From: Cytauxzoon felis
Lineage: Eukaryota; Apicomplexa; Aconoidasida; Piroplasmida; Theileriidae
DNA: 64,000 bases
Assembly (NCBI GenBank): GCA_020283715.1
Contig: JAIQCW010000040.1
Span: 23,484-87,483, forward strand
Reading direction: 5' to 3'
Shown here one piece after another: positions 49,596-62,280 of the stretch. The notes under the pieces were generated by a model. The model was given only the letters and a program-made list of their open reading frames with translations. It searched no databases and was not told the origin of the DNA. Position 1 is the first letter of the stretch. Each line of letters opens with the position of its first letter. The position numbers and the translations under genes are program-made.

Positions 49596-51764
49596 ATGAT
49601 AGATCATCACATTTTGAAATTGTTTACGTCAATAAGAGTAAGAACAAATGGATTAATTTTAGTAAATAAGGTAGTAGAGTGTAATAAAAGTAAATGTTTG
49701 TCTAACAATGTTCGGTTGGTCTCTGGTTTCTATAATGCCCGTATACCTCGTTTATTAGATGGGCCTAGATTATTGACTGACAGAGTCATTAGTGGATACA
49801 GTTTAACTGTTTTTCATTCGAGTTGTGTGGTTAGAAGGAGCATAACTTCAGGGAACCAGGGCAGTACAAATAACAATAGCACATCTAGATTATTTGAACT
49901 GTTATGGCCAACCGATAGATCGTCAAAAAATCGCATAATTATAAGTATTGTGTTTTTAATATTGTCTAAAATATCTGTTGTTGGAATACCACTGTTTTTG
50001 TCATCTTTAATTGACTCTATTTGTGATAAGCATGAAAGAATTCCATTGATACTTACGAATTTGGGTATCGACCGACTTTTGTCACCTGAATTGTTGTTAC
50101 CCAAAGTTTATCTGATAGGATATGTTTTATCGCGTACATTGTCTTCACTATTCAGCGAGTTAAGAAATAGTATATTTAGCACTGTTACTGAAAAGGTGGG
50201 ACGTGTTAATGCCTCTAATACTTTTATGAAAATTCACAGTTTAGACATTGATTTTTTATTAACATCTAAATCCGGTGAAATATCAGCAATATTTTCCCGT
50301 GGAATAAGATCTATATCACAAATTTTGCGTATAATAGTATTCCAAGTAATACCAACCTTATTTGAATTCACATTGGTAACGGGTTTATTATGTTATAAAG
50401 TAGGCCCTACCGTTGCAACAATTACAGCCTTGACAATGACTTTTTACATTATGTTTACAGCAATTATCACTAAATGGAGAATGGTCTTACGTAGAAATAT
50501 GGTTGATGCGGACCAAAAATCGGTCGGCGTTTTTGTGGATTCTATATCAAATGCTGAGGCTGTAAGGTATTATAATTCGGAGATTCGTGAGTTGAAAAGA
50601 TATTCTACTCAACAACAAAACTATGAAATTCACGCTGTCGATGTTCAAAAATCGTTGGCTTTACTCAATTTTGGCCAACAATTCATATTTAATATCGGAC
50701 TTTTATCATCTTTATGGATAACATTATCTAAGCTAAATTCCGGAGTATCAGATTTGATTTTGGTTAATACCTTGTTATTTCAATTGGCCATACCTTTGAA
50801 TATGATTGGAACTATGTATCGTGAAATTAAATTGAGTTTTATTGATTTACAGAAATTTTTGGACTTATTGAATATTCAACCAAAGGTTCATAACTTTGCA
50901 AATGCTACAGATTTAGTAGTAGATCGCGGAAAAATTGAATTTAGAAATGTGATTCATTCTTATAATGATTCTCACAAGATTCTTAATGATTTTTCTCTGA
51001 CTATAAATCCTGGTAAAACTATTGCTATTGTTGGTGAATCAGGATCAGGGAAGAGTACAATTTCAAAGTTGTTATTTAGGTTATATGACCCATCATCAGG
51101 GAAGATACTTATAGATGATCAAGATATAAAATATTGCACTTTGAATAGCTTAAGGTTGGTATATTGAATGATGGTTTATAATTATTAATGTAGATCATCG
51201 ATAGGCATAGTTCCTCAAGATGTGATTCTTTTCAATGAGACTATAATGTTTAACATTTCTTATGGTAATGTTGATGCGACACCGGAGCAAATTTATGTAT
51301 GTTTATGTTTATATATTTAAAATTTTTTAGGAGGCTGCTAGATTGGCTGGTATTCATGATACAATTATGTCCCTTGAAGATGGTTACGATACGATGGTTG
51401 GTGAACGTGGTATGAAATTGAGTGGAGGTGAGAAGCAACGTATTGGTATAGCTCGTTGTTTTTTAAAGGATCCAAGGATTCTCATATTTGATGAGGCAAC
51501 GAGTTCTTTAGACTATCGTACAGAAGAGAAGATTATAAAGGTATTAAATAATTAATAAAATTATTACATTTGTAGACTTTCAAGCAACTATCGGCTAACA
51601 AGACGACGATTATAATAGCGCATCGTATATCATCTATGTTGAGTGCTGATGAGATTGTGGTATTCCGTGATGGGAAGATTGTAGAATGTGGAACACCTTA
51701 CGAGTTAATAAAGAACAACGACGGTTACTTTAAACATGCTATGGATTCACATAGATTTAATTAA
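49596..51764 (+). CDS. ATM1: Mitochondrial ABC transporter ATM1/ABCB7
   Basis: Four exons, 49596-51154, 51194-51296, 51331-51540 and 51576-51764, about 685 residues. A long basic presequence precedes a six-helix membrane domain ([42 protein letters not shown]). The nucleotide-binding domain shows Walker [11 protein letters not shown]-loop [13 protein letters not shown], signature [14 protein letters not shown], Walker [14 protein letters not shown] and H-loop IIIAHRISS. The [11 protein letters not shown] block is characteristic of ATM1-type half transporters, which export a sulfur/glutathione compound for cytosolic Fe-S assembly. The stop codon abuts that of MON1 on the other strand. Confidence 0.93.
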
Positions 51765-53352
51765 TTATTTGTTAATGGTTGGTATTTTTGTGATGAATAA
51801 AAACGCGAATTGATGCGATATATGTTCTACTACTTTATTTACGAGTTCTGTAGTGATTTCTGTCCATGGTACAGTAGCTAAGTACAGATTATATTCGGTA
51901 TTGAATTCTACATAAATGTTGATAAACTAGAGATTGTATTTTATGATTATATAAAATTTTCAATATACCTCGAATGAAACACTGATTTTCCTGTTTGTAG
52001 TATTGTATAATAATTCTGATGCTGATCTGTATGCTGAAAGTATACTATCATTACAATAACCATATGAAGTATTCTTGAACGCCGAAGAAAAGAATTGTCC
52101 AAGTTCATGAGAGTGATATAACACGTGTAGGATTTCACATTGTTTCATCCAACCACATGGAAATTCTAAGGGGGAGGCCATTAACGATGATTGTAAATCT
52201 TTTAAGCAATTTGATGCCTTCATCATCTAAGGTTAAGATTGTGAATCATAAATAATTAATCAATACAAATAAATTTCATTTGAAAATCCTTCATAGAATA
52301 AGAACTACGTACCGTAATTGTAGTATCCAAATGTTTCGAAATTGTATAAAATTGTTCTTGATCTCCTTTGCTCGATATACAAACTATTCCAATTTCCGGT
52401 TCAATATAATGAATATAGGCATAGGTAAATGCTCTATTGATGTAAAATATAATTTATATAGAAAACATACTGATCATTAAATGTGGGTAGACATATAGGT
52501 GTCCAATTTTCCTGTTGTTTTAACGATTTAGATGCATTAACAGTGTTAACAACAATTGCAATATCTAGAAACATTTAAATTTCATAATACTCTATAAAAA
52601 ACGAACCTGATGAATTCAATTTTATTCTTCTAGATGTTGTTATTATTGCAACACGGCTAGAAACAACCAATAAAGTGCACCTAATTATCATTTATAATAA
52701 TGGATTATTTTTACAAACAATATATTGTCAACGTCAAATTCTGTGAAATATTTAATCAATAAATTTCGTGTACCATGTGGTAAAGGCAATGTTTCATAGC
52801 TGAAATTATCCAATAAACCAGAATATCCACTCATATTGTCGATTAATTTATTCATAATTGGATGTGTACCACCTAATAGATTCTGAACATCGTATGATGG
52901 CCGCCTTAATAATATCCTTTCTATACTACGAGTTAATATCGATACAACCTAAAATTAATAATGGTACATTTATGACATAAACATACTTGTAGATGTATAT
53001 TAGACAGAAGCTTATATATCATTAAAGGCGAATCTCCATTTTTAGATATCCCAAAATAACATAAAGGCCCTCTCTCCAAATAAATGAATTGATGTCTACC
53101 AGCAGTTATATAACGTAAAGAATCTTGCTCCTTATAATCAGATAACAAACTGGCGACTTTTGACGCGATAGCACATAACGTTCCTTGCATCATAATTTAA
53201 CATTAATTAGATATCAACATACCATAGAAGGTAAGAGATACTTCAGATTCCTTACAACTATATGGTGATATAAAAAATACGTTTATCAAATAAACTAACC
53301 TGGAGAATAACGGTTTGCCCGCGTAGGTAAATCCATATACTTCCAAACTCAT
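51765..53352 (-). CDS. MON1: Vacuolar fusion protein MON1
   Basis: Starts MSLEVYGFTYAGKPLFSR at 53352, a longin-type first strand; next exon MMQGTLCAIASKVASLLSDY, then LRYITAGRHQFIYLERGPLCYF and LQVVSILTRSIERI; later PLPHGTRNLLIKYF, LICLPTF-like and HELGQFFSSAF; ends FITKIPTINK at 51765. This set is diagnostic of MON1, which with CCZ1 is the exchange factor for Rab7 on late endosomes. About ten exons with 35-55-nt introns. Mon1-Ccz1 has been linked to vacuole and secretory-organelle traffic in apicomplexans. Its 3' end touches that of ATM1 with no intervening base. Confidence 0.85.
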
Positions 53353-53839
53353 GGCTAACGTCCCTTGTTTAATTTGTTATAAATTGAGGGTAAAATTCTG
53401 AGAATTACGTTACACATATCCTTAAATATGCGATCATAATCCAGAGAATACTAAAAAATTTACTCATCATGTGTATAACTTTAGTTAGATAAATGTGTAC
53501 GATATGTATGGATGGGGACGATACACAATCATAAAAATAACTGACATTTTTTACGTTAAAATGACCAATCATTTTTGTTAATCAAAGGTATTTCGATTGT
53601 TTTGCATAAAATCTGTGTCTATGTTAAAAAATAGTTTAGACTGGAGCTTAATTATAGTTATACTAGAATTGTCCTATAGTTTCATGTTATAAATCCAGTT
53701 AATCTTCATAATGCACTTATTTCACATATACAGCTTAAACTTATTAAATATTATTTTTCATTCCGATTAGTAAAATCTATCATTTATTATATTTATATTC
53801 CTAAACAATGAAAATTTTTAGTACAATCGCAAAGATATT
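53353..53839. other. Divergent intergenic region MON1/PAN2
   Basis: 487 bp AT-rich; no gene or repeat seen. Bidirectional promoter by position. Confidence 0.5.
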
Positions 53840-56800
53840 ATGATGCAATATAGTATACTAAAGCACGATGAATGGAATGATGTTTTATGGGTTTATAATT
53901 CTATATCTGCACCAATAAGAACTTTAAAGGGAGCGTTATTGGTAATATCGGAAGAAGATGATTCTATCAAACAAACACATTATTTTGATGACCATATTGA
54001 TACATACTACAGTAACAACTGTAATTATCCATATTGTGGATGTTACGTCAATGAGGTTAATGGGCTAGGCATCTATGAAGGATGTATACTTGTATCGAAA
54101 AGTTCTGGTGTTGTCGTTTTGACAAACGATAGTGATGGTAGAAAATTAAATTTACTCAGCTATGATGCAGAAACTCAAATTAATAATGATGGGTACCATC
54201 ATATATCATGTTCATTATTGTCATGTTCATCGAGAAATCCTAGATTGACACTATCATCCAACAATGATATGTTATATTTCGTTGATGCAAATACGGGTAT
54301 GATTGATGGTAGTATTAGGGCTAATAACAGACTTATACCAGATACGTTTGATATTGACAACATAACGACGATATCGGATTTTATTGGTAATCGAACATCT
54401 AGCCATTGCCCACTGTCGTATCACTACTCTATGAACAATGCAAAAGATTATGAAGTTAATCGATCATATTCATCTCTAAAAAGCATTGCTGAGAAATTTG
54501 GTAGCGCAGATGCTATACCAGAGTTCATACCTGGTGCCTTAAAACATAATTATAGTCGTAAGGTTTTGAAACATGAAAAAACAATTGGCGCAATGTCACT
54601 CGGTTACATTCTTAAGGAACAGAAACAGTCAAAATTAATAAATCACGAGTTTCAGGATTTAACGTGTTTAGGTATGGCATCCGGAATTGTGCACATTGTG
54701 GATAACAGGATAAATAAAATAGTTTACACAATACACAGCGGAAATAAGTCCATACATAGTATATCAGCATCCGGTAATAAGGTAACTACAACTGGTTGTG
54801 TGTTGTATTGTAACCGTTTTGTATATGAGCCTATAGTTCATATACACGACCTAAGGACACAGAGATCACAAGAATTGTGGTTGGGAATAGGAGTTTCGAA
54901 GGTCTCAATTGTTCCAAAATCAGATAGAATGTTTGCATTAACGCCAGATGGATACATGTTTGACTGTAAATTATCTACATTAGAGTATGATAAAATCAAC
55001 CTCTATAGGAATCATAATTGGCAATATGAGGATTTTGAAGTTATAGTGCCTGGACAAGGTGATGTATGTAAATTATATACCGTGGATTCAGTATGCTCTA
55101 TAAATAGAAATACTCTGGACAATATTGTTGATGGCACCATTAACACCAGTGAAATACCAGAAGAATACAAGAAGGTCGACCTTACGAAACGGGAATTATT
55201 AAATAGATCACCCTTTGCATCACTTAGTGGAACATTCAAGGGGGATTTAGCCCATGTTTTTTTGCAGATTTTTTTCTTTATACCTGCATTGCAATCTCTT
55301 AAATATCACGTTTGTGAGATTGATTATTGCATAACATGCCAAATTGGTTTTGGTCTAACATCGTTAAAAATCGCCTATGATAATAATCGTAATCGCATAG
55401 ATAATAGATTTACTAAAAATTATAAGTCCAATAATGTTCTGCAGGTTACATCGTTGCAAGAACTTATATTTGTTGACAGTGATACAACAGAACACACTGT
55501 TGTTAAATTGTTGCACTGGCTCATTGAGACAATGAATACCGAACTAGAGAATTATGGAAACATACACAAAGATATTAACGTTAACTTTGACTTAATTAAA
55601 CACGTGTTTGGATATTCTAAGCGAGTGGAAGAAATGTGCCAAAATGGACATGTAAACATTAGAATATGTAAAAATGAGTTTTTTGTCAAATATAAATTAC
55701 TCGAAGATTCCATTATAGATGAAATTGCTTATTGTAAAGATTGTCATTCCATGTTAAATGTTAAATCAAAAGTAACCAACATTAGCAATCCGAATATATT
55801 AATCGTAGATTGTGTTTCTGACAATCATAATGATATTTCATGTGTTAAAGAAAAAATTAATTTTAATGGAGATACATATACAATCTCAACTATTCTCTTT
55901 CATATAAGATCTACAGATGATTTCCGTTTGTTATCCTACGTAAAATTACCTGATAACTATGAACACGTTAGTTTAACTTTAGGAAAATGATATATTTTTT
56001 AGTTGAATTATAATTGGATACTTATAAATGATGGAATTATATCTAATGTCGAAAATGATGCAGATGCACTTGCTTTTCATGAGAAATGGAAATGTGTATT
56101 AGTTCTGATTTACATAAAAGATGGATTTAAGGCAAAAGATTTAACACCAATAGTTGATGACTCAGTCATAGTTAATGTAAAGGGACGTTTGGTTCCGTTG
56201 CCATTCCCCAATGAATCAATGCCAGTATCTCCAACCATATTTATATCAGAATCAAACTTGGCACACAATCCAAAAGCACATGATAAGGATCGTAAGTTTA
56301 TACCCTTATCAGCAGAAGAACTTTTTGAGGCACACAATTCAAACTTCTTAATTGCGTTGGATGTAGAATGTGTAAAATCAGATATTTCTGGTAATAAAGG
56401 ACGTTTTAGCGAAGGTCTGAAACAACGTAATACGGAAAATTATAAACATTCATTTTTGTATACTAGGCAAGATAAAAATGAAACACTATTAACACTTGCT
56501 AGGTAAGGTTCTGAAGCAATAATATGAATTTTCTTAGAGTAACTGCAATAAGGGCTAGTGGTCAATTATACGGTGTGCCTTTTTTAGATCATTATGTAGT
56601 GAAACGAAAACCTCCAAAGGACTATGTTACCAGGTGTGATTATTTGTACTATTAACACTTAATGGGTACAGGTATTCTGGTATTCATAGTGGTGATTTAG
56701 ATTTAAAGTCATCTGAACATTGGTTATCTACTCACAAATCCATTTATTTAAAATTGCGATATTTAGTTGACCTAGGCTGCAAGATTGTGGGACATGGCTT

Positions 56801-57117
56801 AGATCAAGATTTAAAAATGTTGAATTTAACGGTGCCTAGTCAGAATGTCATTGATACAGTAGAATTGTACAGATTACCGGGAAAAAGATACATATCACTA
56901 CAATTTTTAGCTTTTCACCTGTTAGATAAAAAGATACAGGAAGATGAACATGATTCTATACAAGATGCATCAGCTGCTCTAGAACTTTACATGTACGTTA
57001 ATATTCTGCATTATAACATTTTAAAGGAAATATTTAACTTTCGTCGAGAGGGGAGATTTTGAGGATGTATTGGATAGGCTATATGAAATCGGATATAAAA
57101 CCAACTGGGCAATATAA
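53840..57117 (+). CDS. PAN2: PAN2 poly(A)-specific ribonuclease catalytic subunit
   Basis: Exons 53840-55966, 56003-56502, 56538-56633, 56672-56992 and 57027-57117, about 1,045 residues. The N-terminal half is a beta-propeller plus the linker (SPFASLSGTFKGD), then a UCH-like pseudo-protease domain with FGL and QSLKYH. The C-terminal DEDDh exonuclease has LDVECV (first Asp/Glu), FLDHYV, VGHGLDQDLKML and HDSIQDA, so the active site is intact. A 34-nt intron near 57000 leads to the true tail VERGDFEDVLDRLYEIGYKTNWAI. With PAN3 it starts poly(A) shortening. I saw no PAN3 here. Confidence 0.95.
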
Positions 57118-57855
57118 TAGCAGAACGTTAATTATTATTGCGATACACATTATAACAAGTATTCTACGATTTTTAATATTAACGCGGTTCGTGTATATAT
57201 TTTTTATTTTGGTTATTAAAGGTGATGGTTATGTTTACCTCCATTGGGAATTTTTAATAGGGTAAACACATCATTCAGGATAATTTTTTACATAAATACA
57301 ATCTTAAATAAAATGTATAGCTTGACGTCTGCTTTAAATGGTCCTTGACCAAGATTATTCAGAGATCGATACATTGTTTACTATAGCCTGTTTCATTTAA
57401 CCCATAGCATTATAATCCAATGTTAATATTCCACATTTAACAAAATGTGCTGAGTTTTGTAAGTGAGTTAAAACTCTATGGTCCTCCATGACATAATTGG
57501 CACCAGTCACCAATAACTTATCTAAGAATATTTTATCGTATATTTAAATAGTTTAATATTATTAATTTAAACAAATCTATGGTGCTTTTAAATAGAAAGA
57601 CTATGAAAAGAGAGGATAAATATCGCAGAGGAAGATAAGCCGCTGATTTACAAATAGAAGATTAATTCAAAATTAAAAAAAAATAAACAAATACAGGAAG
57701 GGATCTATTGAGTCATATTATTTAAACCGTATTTATAAATTAAATCCATTTTATAGGAATAACTTTCCATTTGATTATGTTATATATGGGGCACCCTGTT
57801 CCACCCGCTTTATATGACATCATATACTAGGTAGTATTGATGGGTGGACCACCTC
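57118..57855. other. Intergenic region upstream of U2
   Basis: 738 bp, AT-rich. 57452-57515 has three adjacent short hairpins (GAGTTTT/AAAACTC, ATGG/CCAT, ATTGG/CCAAT) that could belong to a small RNA. The U2 upstream element is at 57789-57809. Confidence 0.5.
57789..57809 (+). promoter_or_regulatory. Upstream snRNA promoter element of U2
   Basis: GGGCA-type start (GGGCA with CCC spacer) followed by TGTTCCACCCGCT, ending 46 bp before the U2 start; identical 13-mer and spacing (48 bp) precede U4. Confidence 0.65.
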
Positions 57856-58063
57856 ATACCTTCTCGGCCTCTTGGCTAAGATCAATTTGTAGTACCTGTT
57901 CTTATCAGCGTGATAGCTGATACGGGTCCAACTGGGCCCTGTCTTATCACGGTTATTTTTTGTTGGGGAAGAATTTCACTCGGGCTTGCCCTGTGTTTCT
58001 TCAGGCGTTGCCTTCCCCTTACACTTTGGGATGAGCGGTGCGCCCACAACTGCCCTCCGGGGC
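57856..58063 (+). ncRNA. U2 spliceosomal snRNA
   Basis: Begins ATACCTTCTCGGCCTCTTGG, nearly the universal U2 5' end, with CTAAGATCAATTTGTAGTACC (branch-site pairing region, GTAGTA), CTGTTCTTATCAG, stem IIa, and the Sm site ATTTTTTG near 57955. The 3' half has a long stem GGGGAAG/CTTCCCC and a terminal hairpin GCCC-TCCG-GGGC. About 208 nt, a little longer than human U2. Confidence 0.97.
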
Positions 58064-58250
58064 TAACATGTTGTAACTATCAAAATTCCACGTTTATCAA
58101 TTACCATGTATTATTAAGATTATTTAATTAGTTTGTTATCATTTGAATTTAGTTGTCTAGTGTCCACTGAACCGGGTGTATATCCTGTAAAATGATGGTT
58201 ACCATTTGCATGAATACCTCCATGTTTAATGACTTGTGGCAGCATTCTCT

Positions 58251-59416
58251 TTAGGAGCCCTGTAGGTTTGCAGAATTCTTCGGCGTCCGCCCTGTTGTTG
58301 AGGCATTATAGTTGGAAAAGAAATACCATAGGAACATAGCATCCATGAAATGTTTTTTGGTTAAGTTTGATATATGAACAAATTGTCTGATTGTATATTT
58401 AACTAATATCTTTAAGTGTTCTTCGTTGACGTCATCTTCGTACATGTGTCTAGGGATTTATATTCGTATAATCGACATTAAAAAACCTTTTAATGACCTC
58501 TGCGATTTTGTAAGGATATAATTCCTGATCAAATGTAGACTTGTCCAAGTCTATAAGAAACTGAACATAATAATATAATATAAAAGATCCATTCATACTT
58601 TCATCATGAATCCCTGGCAGTTTTCGAATTCCTTGTTGAAACGATACTCAGGTGTCTACAACTAGTTAAAATTAATAATTTTATATTTACCTTCCTTAAC
58701 AGCAACCAATTTTTGAGAACATCAAAATAAATATTGAATAGATAGCGGTCTAACAAAATTCCCTCTGGTATTTCTTTTAATGCTCTACGATGCAAAATCC
58801 AAATATGCAAAGTCAAAAAATAAGCCCTTATATTGAACCCAGAACCAATTCCAAATGCTATATTGATAATTTTTAACAGATATACAAAATACCCGTCGTT
58901 AAGTTTTCATTTTCTAATCTTTCTATGCATAATTGGATCATAACACAGGCAGGCTCATATACGTAACATCTTTTAAATGGCTCAGTTAAAACTCCCAACC
59001 AATATGGCATATCACATTTAGGATATGGTATCAAACATTTATTGGTTTCTAATTCCGTAATATCACTTATTGGATCACTCAATATTTCTTGTGAATACTT
59101 GAGTGCCAATTCATATTCTATTGGATTTAAATCAAAATCTTTGTTTTTTACAATGTCATGGTATTCACCTATATATTGAATATGAAATTTACCATTAACA
59201 TTTGTTTATAGTACCAGATTTTATAACCTCGTAATGCCCGGACAATCCATTTTTGATTTTAGTTGAAAATCCACACACATTATTACGACCACCACTATAA
59301 ATAATGTATTTTATATTATTTAAATCATTTTTATTGCGATAACTAGGATTACTTTTACATTTCAGTGATTTAGTCAATAGATTCCAACCGCAACCTGAAG
59401 TAGTATAACAGCGCAT
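58251..59416 (-). CDS. Complex III assembly chaperone CBP3/UQCC1
   Basis: Several exons: a basic, Cys-containing start (MRCYTTSGCGWNLLTKSLK, mitochondrial-presequence-like, ATG at 59416, though a TTG-frame extends upstream), a middle exon MPYWLGVLTEPFKRCYVYEPA, then LTLHIWILHRRALKEIPEG (LHxWMLLxR motif of the family) with LLDRYLFNIYFDVLKNWLL, and a final exon EEHLKILVKYTIRQFVHISNL. CBP3/UQCC1 protects newly made cytochrome b. Cytochrome b is mitochondrially encoded in piroplasms, so the role is plausible. The divergence is high and exon limits are approximate. Confidence 0.65.
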
Positions 59417-59577
59417 ATCACACAATTTGACAGATTTAATGACACTACAATAACACAATATGATATAAACAATATTTACATTTTAACAATAATAAGAAAT
59501 ATCCAGAATTATTACAATGGCAATAGTGTAAATGACGTTATTTTAGTGATAACCGAGAATTGTCGTGTAAAATAGTT

Positions 59578-60757
59578 ATGAATAAAGTAACAAATAAGAA
59601 TGTAGCCAAATCATTACTAGAAATTGCATCTATTAATAATGCAGAAACATTCCCTAGATATCAAACACCCTTTGTAGATTATAAACGCATTAGATGTAAA
59701 GCTGGTCACGGAGGTAGTCCTTTGGCTAATATCAATAGGTCAAGAAAGTTAAATGGACCCGGATATGGTGGCCACGGTGGTGATATAATCCTAAAGTCTA
59801 CTCATTTAGTGGAAGATTTACTCCATTTAGAGGAAGAGATCGTGGCGAAGCATGGCTGTGATGCATCTGGAACTAGTAGAGGATTACATGCGCCTCACCA
59901 CATCGTAAACGTTCCAATTGGCCTTATTTTGAGGAAACGGATTGAATCAAGAAGTATCTTTTGGTATGTACTACAACATTACCATTTGTATTAATAAATT
60001 TTTGTACAGGCATCAATTCATGAATTCAAATGAGTACATTGTTGTTGCGCGTGGAGGAAAGGGCGGATTAGGCCCATCATACTTTAAGAAACATGATCAT
60101 CGACTGCCAGAGGTTGGGGAGATAACAAATATAGAATTAGAGTTACGCCTATTTAACGATGCCACACTAATAGGCCTGCCAAACAGTGGAAAAACATCAT
60201 TATTGACTTCTTTAACATCATATATGACAAGAATAGGACCAGAAGAGGGTTCTACAACTAGACCACATGTTGCAATCATTAAATTTATCGATGGAGTGGA
60301 CATTAGAGTATTAGATCTACCACCTATTTGCCCTAACGATATGGAGTCATTAAAAAGGACACTAAGACACATATACAGGTCTAAACTGTTAGTTTATGTT
60401 ATTGATGCTACAAATTCTACCGAACAAACTAACACATTTCACTTGCTGAGGGATGTGGTGACGAAGTCACCAATGTATAATGAAAATAAATTAGAACTAG
60501 TTGTTATGACAAAATGTGATCAAGTTCACAAGGAAACTTTGTTTAATTTAGATGAGATGTATTACAAATTGTTAGTCACTCACCCTCAAATTCGTGTGAT
60601 TGGCACATCGGCAACTCACAGATTGGGTTTAGACAGATGTGCTAGGACAATACGAGATATGTTACAACCCGAAGATTTAACTTACTATAGACGTCGTTTT
60701 GTTGAAAGTTATGAGACGAACCTATTAGAAAGATCAAAGAGTCTAAAATGTGATTAA
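59578..60757 (+). CDS. Obg/MTG2-type GTPase, probably organellar
   Basis: Two exons, 59578-59963 and 60010-60757, about 377 residues. The Obg fold shows glycine-rich turns: CKAGHGGSPLANINRSRKL, GPGYGGHGGDIIL and ARGGKGGLGP. The G domain has G1 GLPNSGKTSLL (Asn in place of the first Gly/Asp), switch II DLPPI (normally DxPG), G4 TKCD. The basic N-terminus is consistent with a mitochondrial or apicoplast address. Obg proteins check late large-subunit assembly in bacteria-type ribosomes. The missing final Gly of DxPG suggests an altered switch II. Confidence 0.85.
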
Positions 60758-60763
60758 GAATTA

Positions 60764-61675
60764 TTAGTCCCTTTTCAACTTTCTCGTAAAAAAATCCATT
60801 AAAATTAATGTCAACATCGTGTGCGGCGCTATTCTAGCATAATATGTTGGATAAGAAGCATAAAACCTTGCAATCCCACCCTGCTTGTAATTTCTAGATA
60901 TACAATCTATTATGCCCACATAAGCCTGACCCTTACCACTTTGCTTTTGCAAACAAGTTTTAACAAAATCAAAGGGGAGACTTAGAGTAACAGCGAAAAA
61001 TGCACTAATAGAGCTTGCTACACAACTGTGTAACATTCCTTCGTTCATATAATTTGCCAATAATTCTTTGCTTTGATCAAATGTCGATAACATACCAAGA
61101 TTTAGACTAATCGCACGGACCATTGTAGGACCAGCACCTTTCCACAAATTTAAAATACCTTCTTCCCTTATTATACGTATTATTGTATTTATTAACCCCC
61201 TATAATTCTTACGATCTTCTTTGGGAAGCGTTAAATCGGACTGCATTCTTACCAGTGCTAAATCAGCGGGGTTTCCGACTAATGCTCCAAGGGCTCCGCA
61301 TAACATGCTCAGAAGACATTTTTGGTAAAATGGTATAACGGATACACTCTTGTTTTGCTTAATGTTGTCACTAAGTTTCCTAAATAGTCCCAAACGTGTG
61401 GTAGTATATAGTATTTGTCTCATGCAAGCTGCGTCCAACCCTTTATATAGAGTTAGCAAACCTTCATTCAAGGCTACTTGTCTTAGCATACTAAAGGGAG
61501 ATAAATATGTCTTTGATGTGGCTGCATTAACCTGAAGTCTGACCTTAATTGTGTCTATGGGCTGAATACAGATTGTGGCAGTGCAACCAGAAAGACCGCC
61601 AAGAACAAACGGAACTACTGGATTTATATATTTCCTAATAGGTTTAGGGCAGAAATCCAAGTTATATTCTACCAT
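60764..61675 (-). CDS. Mitochondrial carrier, oxoglutarate/malate type
   Basis: Single exon from ATG 61675 (MVEYNLDFCPKPIR), 303 residues. Three tandem carrier repeats with signature motifs PIDTIKVRLQV, PADLALVRMQ and PFDFVKTCLQKQ. ILYTTTRLGLF is characteristic of the SLC25A11 (oxoglutarate-malate) carrier. It would exchange dicarboxylates across the inner membrane; in apicomplexans such carriers feed the TCA cycle. Ends seven bases from the 3' end of the Obg gene (convergent). Confidence 0.9.
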   Translation of the reverse strand: MVEYNLDFCPKPIRKYINPVVPFVLGGLSGCTATICIQPIDTIKVRLQVNAATSKTYLSPFSMLRQVALNEGLLTLYKGLDAACMRQILYTTTRLGLFRKLSDNIKQNKSVSVIPFYQKCLLSMLCGALGALVGNPADLALVRMQSDLTLPKEDRKNYRGLINTIIRIIREEGILNLWKGAGPTMVRAISLNLGMLSTFDQSKELLANYMNEGMLHSCVASSISAFFAVTLSLPFDFVKTCLQKQSGKGQAYVGIIDCISRNYKQGGIARFYASYPTYYARIAPHTMLTLILMDFFTRKLKRD

Positions 61676-61988
61676 TATGGGATTTAACACTAAAATCTTG
61701 AGTTCAATATAAGATTTATGATTACATGTTAGGGTAAAATAGCATGATAAGTGTTTTCATGCCGAGTTCATGATAAGATAAGATTCCACAATTTTTACAG
61801 ATCATTTATTACTATTTTCGTATTTTTCACTGTTTGCTCTGAGTATTTATGGTGTTATGACTCTACAGATGTTATATTCACTCAATGAAATCCACATTAA
61901 ATACTATGTTTTTATACACTCATACATAGTGGCTAAATTGTGTGTTGTTTATGTGATAAATGTAATTATATTTTAGCGTGTATTTTTT
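61676..61988. other. Intergenic region, nothing recognised
   Basis: 313 bp AT-rich between the carrier start and the following short ORF; no repeat or RNA seen. Confidence 0.5.
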
Positions 61989-62204
61989 ATGATGTCCATC
62001 AGTGATTTGTTATCCGTATATCTTATGCTAACTATGATTAGCATCCACGCAAAATTAACTGCGGAAAATTATTTAAATATTATACATAGTTTATCCATAA
62101 TTTTGTTTTCTATATCAATTTTAAAGCAGCTAACCAATCTAAATATTTCTGCAGGTTCCACATCAAATAAATTTCTTTGGTCTCTCATATTATCTCTATT
62201 ATAA
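61989..62204 (+). CDS. Small two-helix membrane protein (hypothetical)
   Basis: 71 residues: MMSISDLLSVYLMLTMISIH, a polar turn AKLTAENYLN, then a second hydrophobic span LSIILFSISILKQLTNL and a Ser/Thr tail ending in LWSLILSLL. Layout resembles small ER subunits such as KRTCAP2-like proteins of oligosaccharyltransferase, but this is only a guess. ATG is preceded by AT-rich DNA, and the downstream tubulin starts 77 bp later on the same strand. Confidence 0.4.
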   Translation: MMSISDLLSVYLMLTMISIHAKLTAENYLNIIHSLSIILFSISILKQLTNLNISAGSTSNKFLWSLILSLL

Positions 62205-62280
62205 TATTTGACACTTAAATATCTTAAAAACATAACCTTATAAACAATAACAATTATTTTTTCATGGAAATTTGATTAGG

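Noticed and set aside
57000..57062. PAN2 ending in NILHYNILKEIFNFRREGRF
   Set aside because: A 34-nt intron with GTACGT donor gives a better, family-like C-terminus ending at 57117.
57910..58131. Plus-strand ORF of 73 codons rich in Cys and Leu
   Set aside because: It lies within the U2 snRNA gene; the composition reflects RNA stems.
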